Assembly (NCBI RefSeq): GCF_947259545.1
Contig: NZ_CAMYMK010000002.1
Coordinates: 496,001-560,000 of the forward strand
Length of the DNA stretch: 64,000 nucleotides
DNA from: an uncultured Marinobacter sp.
Lineage (GTDB): Bacteria; Pseudomonadota; Gammaproteobacteria; Pseudomonadales; Oleiphilaceae
Direction: 5' to 3'
Each line of letters opens with the position of its first letter. The stretch's first letter is position 1. A model generated the notes under the pieces. That model was not told the DNA's origin. It did no database searches and saw only the letters and a program-made list of their open reading frames with translations. Below, in pieces: positions 8,501 to 14,619 of the stretch. Position numbers and translations under genes: made by a program.

Positions 8501-9581
8501 GGTTCAGAAGCGAGCACATGAATGTCTGGAGGCATGGTCAAGTGCGTGCGACAGGACTCCACGCGAGCCAGAACTTGTTTTTTGGTGCTTACGGCATCTT
8601 TACTTTGTACCTGACCTCCATCCGCTCATGTCAGATTGGCTTTCTAGCGACCAGGACCTTATTTTCGAGTTTGAGTCCCTGTTCGGCGGGCTAATGAGAA
8701 CCGGGACTCCGTCTTGGCCACGCCTAAGCGCCAAAAAAATACGTTTGATTCTGGAATCGTTCATTGACGACTGGCCAGAGGTGCACTTACCCAATCATTG
8801 GGGGTCTGATAGCCCGAGAGAAGAGCGAGCCTATAGGCTTTTGAATGATCTGGTGTGGCAGATAGCAAATGACCACCCGGAGAGCAGCTTGTTGGTCCTG
8901 GACCAGCTCCAAGCTGACGGGCGCTTCGAATGTTTTCGGGAGAAGCTCAAAACGATAAAAAGTGGCGCTTATCGCACGATTGCGCTTAGAGACTTTAGTC
9001 CGCCGTCCCCCTCCGACATTTTCAATGTGCTTCACCGAGATGAAGTAGTGACGGTTGAAGGCCTCAGGCAACTGGTGCTGGAAGAGCTCGAAAAACTTCA
9101 GGGTGAAATATCAGGCGGTGAATTTGATACAGGCAATCTCTTTTACAGCGGCGCTAAGAGGCTCGGAGAAGTTGAGGCTTCCAAACGAGTTGCGGATCGT
9201 CTCTCTCTCAAGCTTCAACCCAAAGGCATCAAGATTGAAATTGAAGACCAAGTTAAGAGCGCTAATCGCTGCGACATCTCGGCGGTCAGAATGTCTTCTG
9301 GCAAGGAATTGATGCTTCCCATTGAGGCAAAAGGACAATGGCACGAAGATCTGTATACAGCCGCCTCAATGCAACTCGATCAGCTCTATGCTATTCACCC
9401 GGCAGCTCAGGGCCAAGGCATTTACTTAGTCTTCTGGTTTGGATCCTGGGAGAAAGTCAAAGGTCGACAAGGACATGGCCAGGAGACAGCCAGTCAGCTA
9501 AAAGAGACCATCGAAGAGCGTCTCGACCATGGACTTAAAGGGCGCATCGACATCTTCGTCTTGGACGTGTCACGTGGATGA
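5550..9581 (+). CDS. large STAND/NACHT-like NTPase with C-terminal PD-(D/E)XK-like nuclease, candidate defence protein
   Basis: A 1343-residue cytoplasmic protein. Walker A AEPGAGKS (residues 34-41) and Walker B DFLVLDGLDE (71-80) mark an N-terminal NACHT-like NTPase; a motif near 288-304 (VHRVVEEYCAAEYLAQRI) resembles the conserved end of NACHT modules. Then follow ~850 residues of likely helical repeats, a cysteine cluster Cys566-x-Cys568-x7-Cys576-x-Cys578 (possible zinc site), and a basic, coiled-coil-like stretch at about 735-777. The last ~150 residues carry a PD-(D/E)XK-type triad (Asp1242, Glu1259, Lys1261 in PIEAKGQW). Inferred role: the repeats sense a phage signal, the NTPase switches, and the nuclease cuts nucleic acid. 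Known Avs proteins place the effector at the N-terminus; here it is C-terminal. No partner gene is adjacent. The ribosome binding site is weak. Confidence 0.8.
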   Translation: MSEEFYLPRTLNHEDDCLTEEQLLKSSSVIIVLAEPGAGKSELLKSLGLQLGVKSESARLFKLETEPRQCDFLVLDGLDEVARLNESGLDELISKARKTQPKKVIFASRSSEWEESNTHLVKECFATDPYVTYLNALSENEQQAFFEHLFPEQDFSKFLQAVDAFDLAPLLGNPLFLSLFSEAFVESQGNFVDKRQVFHDAVERLAFEANKQRPQRNSVSSDLKIEISKEAFTVLLLSGAVGISIADTLKTDLFPRLQSIVSSTRHNPNCVLDSRLFVPTDDQNSHRPVHRVVEEYCAAEYLAQRIDDPGDPLSLRQCFALIAPNSVVREELRGLLGWLAAVGGESIQRGAIQLAPYAVLANGDPSRLTTRSKIYLLHALRKQADDDPYFRGGDVWRSLNISGFFSADLKEPVRELLFDINAGIQVRALVLDLLEGTPAATELDRDLTNLMLDDSEPAGLRRLAAHCLVAIHNRDHKSNLHDLIARGDAVSLELGAMFFRELGSQQFGRESQKALLLGSAVLYSNDDALRADDNVGSRLFITRYIRSLNGKEVAWLLDELSKGLQCTCGAENRFECHCRDGISKIIGHLLDQFFESEHDDFEAPRIYRWIRNLNFHNDIDGQRSKATEVLQKNHLLRQELLKIACDDRTASETDEPFLNPFLFHPHIHSGIKLQAQDLVVLARYAFTLGNIRLWCALHMRAVPKTRSNFQEVSKLRHLMRQQAAEASEFMRHWYKLERESKAWWKENQLRWERKSRKYQAKREKRLARNRAAIERDRDLFESGKNLGFLGDIASHYLQDPEKVEGLFGDLEPIRRSFINCLPHLQRQLPSLEEAAKLHGASRYLKAEWILIASSVEIFRKTGSLETLDQQALEILRANIDLRFDSIQKDEWTQIRDEVDARLFQNDADKRSYLIRFVQTQLDSHDPDGKAEGVHWLRDDPMFSSIAGPLALEWLDDYRGNKTWVLECLFDAALKAGRVDELAGRVQKRAHECLEAWSSACDRTPREPELVFWCLRHLYFVPDLHPLMSDWLSSDQDLIFEFESLFGGLMRTGTPSWPRLSAKKIRLILESFIDDWPEVHLPNHWGSDSPREERAYRLLNDLVWQIANDHPESSLLVLDQLQADGRFECFREKLKTIKSGAYRTIALRDFSPPSPSDIFNVLHRDEVVTVEGLRQLVLEELEKLQGEISGGEFDTGNLFYSGAKRLGEVEASKRVADRLSLKLQPKGIKIEIEDQVKSANRCDISAVRMSSGKELMLPIEAKGQWHEDLYTAASMQLDQLYAIHPAAQGQGIYLVFWFGSWEKVKGRQGHGQETASQLKETIEERLDHGLKGRIDIFVLDVSRG

Positions 9582-9612
9582 AAAGACCGTAGAGTCATCC
9601 TAGAACCTCTCT

Positions 9613-9762
9613 ATGGGGCGCACAGCAAACGGGGTAGAACCCGACTACCGAGAGTCGGCCGTGATAGGAAAATTTCTTGGGATTGAACTGGCCTTGGTAC
9701 TCATTGCCACGCTGTCCTTCAGTCAGATCTACGGGCAGTATGTGGAAAATGCAGTTCGCTAA
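9613..9762 (+). CDS. possible 49-residue membrane peptide
   Basis: ATG-started frame of 49 codons, 31 bp after the large NTPase gene. It would encode a hydrophilic start (MGRTANGVEPDYRESAVIGK) and one hydrophobic segment (FLGIELALVLIATLSF). No clear ribosome binding site. It may be a small membrane partner of the NTPase, the remains of another gene, or chance. Confidence 0.22.
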   Translation: MGRTANGVEPDYRESAVIGKFLGIELALVLIATLSFSQIYGQYVENAVR

Positions 9763-9883
9763 CATGGAGTCGAAAAAGCTAGTGTTTAGCTATTCGGGCG
9801 CATGAAAGTGATCACACCTAACAATTCACGCCACACGGACGAATCAGAGCACGTCGGCGCGCTCTAGCGTTATTCCAAAATTC

Positions 9884-9912
9884 GAACGTTCGCTTTGCGA
9901 CCTAACCGAACG
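9884..9912. repeat. flanking hairpin repeat, half copy 3
   Basis: GAACGTTCGCTTTGCGACC matches the left side of copy 2 (5348-5367) with few changes; the right arm is not present in the same form. It marks the right edge of the defence block. Confidence 0.6.
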
Positions 9913-9934
9913 ATGAATTGTTGGCCAGAGCGCG

Positions 9935-9960
9935 GAAAACCGGGACAGATCTGTTTTTCG
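9935..9960 (+). repeat. dispersed CCGGGACAGAT motif
   Basis: GAAAACCGGGACAGATCTGT followed by TTTTCG. It forms an inverted pair with the copy at 9976-10000. Confidence 0.8.
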
Positions 9961-9975
9961 AACCCTTTCAAACCG

Positions 9976-10000
9976 CGAAATAAATCTGTCCCAGTTTCGG
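9976..10000 (-). repeat. dispersed CCGGGACAGAT motif, inverted partner
   Basis: CGAAATAAATCTGTCCCAGT then TTCGG: the reverse complement of the motif, 15 bp from the preceding copy. Together they could fold into one hairpin. Confidence 0.8.
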
Positions 10001-10158
10001 TCCCTTATGGACGTTGAGACAGCGGTATTGGCCTACAAAATTGTGTCAGCACAATGTCTCGCTTGGTGTGGAATCCTGTTGAGGTAAGAGCAGCAGCATT
10101 GGCCCCTTTCTCTCTCATATTCAGTCGGCCTTTGCAGCAAACCTCCTATACACGTATT

Positions 10159-10620
10159 TCAGGAGTCGAACGAAACCGGTTTCGGTGCCCGGTGCTTCTT
10201 CCGCACAACCACGGTCCCCGCGAGCTTGTCATGCCAGCCCTGCTTGCGGGCATCAAAGGCCACCCAGAAATAGCCAAGACCAAGAGGTATTAAGGAGAGG
10301 TAGTATGCGAGGTAGCGTCCGATCAGCTGGCCAGTGGTTGCAGCATTGCCAGTTTTGGCATCAACAATTTTGGCAGAAACGGCCATTTTCCCTGGCGTCG
10401 CCTGTTTTGATACCCAAAATAGAATCACAGCTATAGCAGGAAACACCCAGGACAAAAGAAAATCCATAGGCCCAACAATCAAACTTGTATTATCCCAATA
10501 GGACTCACCATAGAACGCCGTGAGCAAGGGAAACACAATAATACCTATCAAGACTGTATCGATCAGCGTTGCGCCAGTTCGAGCCCAAAAGCCGACGTAT
10601 TCCAGGTCATCGTATTCCAT
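10159..10620 (-). CDS. RDD family membrane protein
   Basis: A 153-residue inner-membrane protein. The N-terminal YVGFWARTGATLIDTVLIGI has the conserved Arg and Asp of the RDD family; further signatures are SKQATPGKMAVSAKIVDAKTG and the end GWHDKLAGTVVV. Three to four membrane helices are likely. Function is unknown for most of the family; some members act in ion homeostasis. It stands alone between motif-filled gaps, and the dispersed motif occurs on both sides. Confidence 0.9.
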   Translation of the reverse strand: MEYDDLEYVGFWARTGATLIDTVLIGIIVFPLLTAFYGESYWDNTSLIVGPMDFLLSWVFPAIAVILFWVSKQATPGKMAVSAKIVDAKTGNAATTGQLIGRYLAYYLSLIPLGLGYFWVAFDARKQGWHDKLAGTVVVRKKHRAPKPVSFDS

Positions 10621-10763
10621 ACTTCATCCTTTAATTTTTTGAGTTTGCTTCCCGCGCGGGCCTACAGTGAGGTGACCTTCTTCGGTGAAATTTGGCATTA
10701 CAGAGCGCAAGTTACCAACCTAGCAACAATCTGCACAGTTCAAAAAATGAAACGAATTGTTAC

Positions 10764-10807
10764 GGAAAATCCGGGCAGATCTACTTTCCCGGATCTGTCC
10801 CGGTTTA
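10764..10807. repeat. inverted pair of the dispersed motif
   Basis: A plus copy (GGAAAATCCGGGCAGATCTA then CTTTCC, 10764-10789) directly abuts a minus copy (GGATCTGTCCCGGTTTA, 10791-10807). Confidence 0.75.
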
Positions 10808-10839
10808 GCTAGGCGGTAACAAGTTCAGAGATGAAACTG

Positions 10840-10864
10840 GAAAAATAGATCTGTCCCGGTTTCG
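10840..10864 (-). repeat. dispersed CCGGGACAGAT motif
   Basis: GAAAAATAGATCTGTCCCGG then TTTCG: a near-consensus copy just after the stop of the DUF1499 gene. Confidence 0.85.
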
Positions 10865-10871
10865 CCTTCCC

Positions 10872-11348
10872 TCAGTCAGCACTTTTCAGAGCCTGGCTAT
10901 TACCGCTGGCAACACCAGACTCAACCAGATTGTGCCTGAAGCGCTCCACGCGGCGCCGGTTAACTCCCAGATCATAAAAGCCGACTAGCGACTGGGATCG
11001 GACATCAAGACTGCGTCGGTCCGGGCTCACCAGAACCTCGAAGTAGTCGGGAAAGCGGAGCAGGTCGCTATGAAAGGTCATGTCCAGATAGCCAAAGCGC
11101 GAGTCATTGAGCCTGGCGCCCGGCATTTCAGTGGCGACAGCTTTCACGGTGTCCCATGTCGGCTGATCCAGGGGCGCAGTCAGCTGAATGGGTTCCACGT
11201 AATAGAGGCCCACTGATGAGGTGCTGGATACACAGTTCAGGAAGGGTGTACAGCCATCCAGAGTGAACTCGGTACCGGAGGAAGGTACATGGCTGGTCGA
11301 AGTGCAGCCTGTTAGTAGGAGTGCTGTCAGTAGAGCAAAAAATCGCAT
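10872..11348 (-). CDS. DUF1499 family lipoprotein
   Basis: From the ATG at 11348 the product starts MRFFALLTALLLTGC, a lipoprotein signal with lipobox LTGC, so it should be envelope-anchored. The motif NCVSSTSS and the later pattern (TWDTVKAVATEMPGARL, FPDYFEVLVSPDRRSLDVRS, GFYDLGVNRRRVERFR) match DUF1499. Function is unknown. An upstream in-frame ATG at 11369 would add seven residues before the signal; I prefer 11348. One dispersed-motif copy lies on each side. Confidence 0.85.
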   Translation of the reverse strand: MRFFALLTALLLTGCTSTSHVPSSGTEFTLDGCTPFLNCVSSTSSVGLYYVEPIQLTAPLDQPTWDTVKAVATEMPGARLNDSRFGYLDMTFHSDLLRFPDYFEVLVSPDRRSLDVRSQSLVGFYDLGVNRRRVERFRHNLVESGVASGNSQALKSAD

Positions 11349-11414
11349 GTTTGATTCCGGATGAGCCATTGTCGGGTGGGAAGCCAGTGTAGCTCCATGC
11401 TGACGGTCGGTGTA

Positions 11415-11440
11415 GCGGAAACCGGGACAGATCTATTTTT
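11415..11440 (+). repeat. dispersed CCGGGACAGAT motif
   Basis: GCGGAAACCGGGACAGATCT then ATTTTT: a near-consensus copy upstream of the DUF1499 gene. Confidence 0.85.
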
Positions 11441-11528
11441 GATGGATTGAACGGCATAGAATTGGCGAACGGTATCAACTGGATGTTCATGTGGCACCCA
11501 GATAACAAGCGCAGCGACAGGCCTTATT

Positions 11529-11825
11529 ATGCATTTGGATAAAGCAAAAAAGCGCATTGCAAAGCAGGTTAAGAAGGGCTTTCATGGCTATCCGTTGGTT
11601 TCTCTGGAGTATTTTGGTAAAGCGAACTTTGGTAAAACGCCGGATTCAGCCACCGAAGTCGTTGTTTCATTTACTGAGGAAGAGGGCGCCGATCCTCAGA
11701 AGCAAACGTTTGTAAGTGGCGGTGACGCCCGGGAAGATGAAACGATTCAATCCACCCTCGTGAAAATTATTGAGCGGGCGGATGCCAAAACGGTGACCGA
11801 GATCGACGGTATTTCCACGATATGA
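11529..11825 (+). CDS. conserved hypothetical protein, 98 residues
   Basis: Basic N-terminus (MHLDKAKKRIAKQVKKGFHG) followed by a likely beta-rich part (YPLVSLEYFGKANFG; ATEVVVSFTEEEG) and an acidic end. No signal peptide or membrane segment. The stop overlaps the start of the M14 peptidase gene (ATGA at 11822-11825), so the two are probably co-translated. I do not recognise the family with certainty; the coupling and coding-like composition support a real gene. Confidence 0.7.
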   Translation: MHLDKAKKRIAKQVKKGFHGYPLVSLEYFGKANFGKTPDSATEVVVSFTEEEGADPQKQTFVSGGDAREDETIQSTLVKIIERADAKTVTEIDGISTI

Positions 11826-12760
11826 ACTCCGCTTCAGCGGCCTATCCAATCGGTACGCCCGGCACTCCCTGGGGCGACGCGGAACGTGCTGAGTGGCTGT
11901 CACGGCAGACCCGTCAACGCAGTTACGAGTCCGACGTGTTGAGCGTGGTCGAGCGGCTACGTTCGCGCTTCAACGTGCAAGAGTATGGCCGTCTGGAATA
12001 TGGCCCGGACGTTTATCCGCTGATGGCAATCCGCAGCCGCGACTGGCGTGCCGATCGGCCGGTGGTGCTGATTACCGGCGGAGTGCATGGCTATGAAACG
12101 AGCGGTGTTCACGGTGCGCTGCAGTTCGTTGAGCAGCAGGCAGCGGATTATGCCGGGCGAGTAAACCTGTTGGTCGCGCCTTGCGTCAGCCCCTGGGCTT
12201 ACGAACGCATTCATCGCTGGAACGCGAACGCGATTGATCCAAACCGCTCGTTTCGTGATGACGGCCAGGCCGGGGAGTCGGCGGCGCTCATGCAACTGGT
12301 CGCTTCGATCGATGAGCCAATGCTGCTGCACATCGACCTGCACGAGACCACTGATACCGACGAAACGGAGTTTCGCCCGGCGCTTGCGGCCCGTGATGGC
12401 AAACCGTTTGAGCCGGGGAGCATTCCGGACGGCTTCTACCTGGTGGATGACACCGAGAGCCCGCACCCGGAATTCCAGCAGGCGTTGATCAAGGCAGTGG
12501 AAAAGATCACCCATATCGCGCCGGCGGATGACAACGGCGAGATCCTCGGTTCACCGGCGGCCGCCCGGGGCGTTATTCAGTATCCGCTGGCGCAGCTTGG
12601 CCTTTGCACCAGCATGACCAACGCCCGCTACAGGACCACCACCGAGGTCTACCCGGACAGCGAGCGGGTGACCCCTGAGCAATGCAACGCCGCGCAGGTT
12701 GCCGCGGTGTGTGCGGCGATCGACTATGCGCTGGCAGTAGGAAAGCCGGGATCGTTTTAG
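11822..12760 (+). CDS. M14 family metallocarboxypeptidase
   Basis: A 312-residue zinc peptidase of family M14. Zinc ligands are visible: His89 and Glu92 in GGVHGYE, and His174 in DLHE; DPNRSF (139-144) holds the substrate-binding Asn-Arg. No signal peptide, so it is probably cytoplasmic. M14 enzymes remove C-terminal residues from peptides, and some act on peptidoglycan peptides; the substrate here is unknown. The start overlaps the upstream small gene. The last 98 coding bases before the stop region (12640-12737) recur at 17627-17724 with three differences. A DUF2238 membrane gene follows. Confidence 0.88.
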   Translation: MNSASAAYPIGTPGTPWGDAERAEWLSRQTRQRSYESDVLSVVERLRSRFNVQEYGRLEYGPDVYPLMAIRSRDWRADRPVVLITGGVHGYETSGVHGALQFVEQQAADYAGRVNLLVAPCVSPWAYERIHRWNANAIDPNRSFRDDGQAGESAALMQLVASIDEPMLLHIDLHETTDTDETEFRPALAARDGKPFEPGSIPDGFYLVDDTESPHPEFQQALIKAVEKITHIAPADDNGEILGSPAAARGVIQYPLAQLGLCTSMTNARYRTTTEVYPDSERVTPEQCNAAQVAAVCAAIDYALAVGKPGSF

Positions 12761-12885
12761 TTTCCTTTCTTGAATTTCGCTACACATTCCTTTCGACTGT
12801 GCGATCAAAGAATAATGTAAGTAGTTTTCCGTTCGAATCAGTGTAACGCTATCAGACGTCTACTGTATTGGAGGCTTGCCATTTG

Positions 12886-13500
12886 ATGAATCCATGGATT
12901 CTTTGTTGGGCGTTCATTTTTGGAAGTGTGCTGATCTGGTCGGGCATTGACCCGAAGGATCAATTGACATGGTTCCTTGAGGTATCCCCCGGAATCGTCG
13001 GCGGTCTGCTCCTGTTGGTCACTTATAGGCGATTCCCACTCACCCCATTGCTGTATACGCTGATCCTGGCCCACTGTGTGATTCTGTTTGTGGGCGGGCA
13101 CTACACCTACGCCGAGGTGCCACTGTTTGACGGCCTGTTTGGTAGTGAGCGAAACAACTACGACAAACTGGGGCATTTTTTCCAGGGTCTGGTACCAGCG
13201 TTAATTGCGCGGGAAATTCTTGTGCGTCGCAACGTGGTGCGTGGTGGTTGGCTGGTGTTGTTTGTTGTTTCCATTGCACTGGCCTTCAGTGCCTTCTACG
13301 AGATGATCGAGTGGTGGGTGGCGTTGCTGTCGGACGACGCCGCGGACGCTTTCCTCGGAGCCCAGGGATACGTCTGGGATACACAGTCTGATATGTTCAT
13401 GGCGTTGATAGGTGCTATCTGTGGGGTAGTGTTTTTGTCCCGCTGGCACGACGTGCAACTGTCGTTGCTGGCGAAGGGGAAGAAAATCGGCACAGATTAA
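12886..13500 (+). CDS. DUF2238 (YjdF-like) membrane protein
   Basis: A 204-residue polytopic inner-membrane protein with about six helices. Family signatures are YDKLGHFFQGLVPALIAREI, AFYEMIEW and a C-terminal WDTQSDMFMALIGA. Function is unknown. The ATG at 12886 is preferred, with GGAGG at 12870-12874; an in-frame TTG at 12868 would overlap that site. It follows the M14 peptidase by 125 bp. A second, diverged relative lies at 17872, again downstream of M14 sequence (a fragment). Confidence 0.88.
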   Translation: MNPWILCWAFIFGSVLIWSGIDPKDQLTWFLEVSPGIVGGLLLLVTYRRFPLTPLLYTLILAHCVILFVGGHYTYAEVPLFDGLFGSERNNYDKLGHFFQGLVPALIAREILVRRNVVRGGWLVLFVVSIALAFSAFYEMIEWWVALLSDDAADAFLGAQGYVWDTQSDMFMALIGAICGVVFLSRWHDVQLSLLAKGKKIGTD

Positions 13501-13504
13501 GAAG

Positions 13505-13529
13505 AAAAAACGGGGCAGATTTATTGTTT
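13505..13529 (+). repeat. dispersed motif, diverged copy
   Basis: AAAAAACGGGGCAGATTTAT then TGTTT, immediately after the DUF2238 stop. Confidence 0.65.
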
Positions 13530-13578
13530 GGCTACTTACTTATCCCCGCCTGTCACGGGAAAACCGGCTCGCTATGGT

Positions 13579-14619
13579 CTAAAAAATGGGATCGCCCGTT
13601 GCTTTGACGGCATAGAACAGGCAATCGCTCTTCGCAATCGCCGGGTTGGTGGTGATCATGAAGGCCTTGAGAGCCTGGGCGGGGTAGATTCGCCCATCCC
13701 TGATTTGAAGTACCTGTTCCATGTTCTCGGTCCGGTTGTGGCTGATCGCCGTGAGAACGTCCAGGCCTTTTTGCCCAACCCATCCGAGAGGCTCATCCGG
13801 CGACACAATCCCGAAATTGCGGTGTTCGATGTCGGGCGGAAACGTGAGGTCCGCCTGCCCACTGGGCGTTAATCGGTACTCGATAGTCGCATCGGGTGCC
13901 AACTCCACTCGAATCGGGTTGCGCAGCACAGCAACGTTCCAATCCGCTTTTTCCTGCGATAGCACGTCTGGCTGTGAGGCATACCGAACAAGCCCTTCGT
14001 ACGCCAGTTGGTGCGCGTGATCATCCTGAGACCCGCCACACTCGATGGTCACCGTGGGAACCTCCTGTTCGGAATATTCCATCAGTGCACCCAGGCGAAG
14101 ATCCGTCATGATCAGCCGGTCAGTAAAGAGCGACGCCAGCGCTTGATGGGCAGCGTCGTTGGTGATGGTCACAGCGAAGGCAGGGCCGGTGCCTGAGGTG
14201 TTGTGCACATCCAGCAGGCACTCGGGGTTGGCTGTCTGAAGCTCGGTCAGCATGGCCTCGGCAATGGCGCCTTCCTCTCCTTCAAACGGTTCTTTGAAGC
14301 ACCGGTTCAGATCACGTCCGCCTGGCCGTTGGCGCAGCGAGAATATCGGCGGGGTTTTCGCGGGATGGACGCCGCCCAGAAGGAACAGCAGGTTGACTTC
14401 CGGGGTGTGCTGCTCCAGTAACCATCGGTGAATCGCGAACAGCCCTGAGGGTTCGTTGCCGTGAAGCAGCGTTGCCATGGCCCGGGTCCTGGAAGGATCG
14501 CGGCCAGCAACGCGAATCACCGTGGGCCGTTGCAGCCGGTTCAGCCACTCCAGGGGCGAGCGGCCCAGTGTCTGGGGTGACGGGTTGTTGAGATAATCCA
14601 GGGTGTCCGAGTGGCTCAT
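13579..14619 (-). CDS. succinylglutamate desuccinylase/aspartoacylase (AstE-like) family hydrolase
   Basis: A 346-residue predicted zinc amide hydrolase. Zinc site residues are His53 and Glu56 in HGNEPSG and His139 in DVHN; RDLNR (102-106) is the substrate-binding motif; VTIECGG near 215 probably holds the catalytic Glu. The ATG at 14619 overlaps the stop of the GCS2-type ligase (ATGA), so the two are co-translated with the ligase first. AstE itself belongs to arginine catabolism, but no ast genes are nearby, so this is probably a paralogue acting on a product related to the ligase. The frame is open upstream to 14748 only inside the ligase gene. Confidence 0.85.
   Translation of the reverse strand: MSHSDTLDYLNNPSPQTLGRSPLEWLNRLQRPTVIRVAGRDPSRTRAMATLLHGNEPSGLFAIHRWLLEQHTPEVNLLFLLGGVHPAKTPPIFSLRQRPGGRDLNRCFKEPFEGEEGAIAEAMLTELQTANPECLLDVHNTSGTGPAFAVTITNDAAHQALASLFTDRLIMTDLRLGALMEYSEQEVPTVTIECGGSQDDHAHQLAYEGLVRYASQPDVLSQEKADWNVAVLRNPIRVELAPDATIEYRLTPSGQADLTFPPDIEHRNFGIVSPDEPLGWVGQKGLDVLTAISHNRTENMEQVLQIRDGRIYPAQALKAFMITTNPAIAKSDCLFYAVKATGDPIF

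Larger units (their letters stand above)
9582..10158. other. 577-bp gap with repeat half-copy and inverted motif pair
   Basis: It contains a possible 49-codon ORF (9613-9762), a half copy of the defence-block repeat (9884-9912) and an inverted pair of the dispersed CCGGGACAGAT motif (9935-10000). Nothing else is recognisable. Confidence 0.6.
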
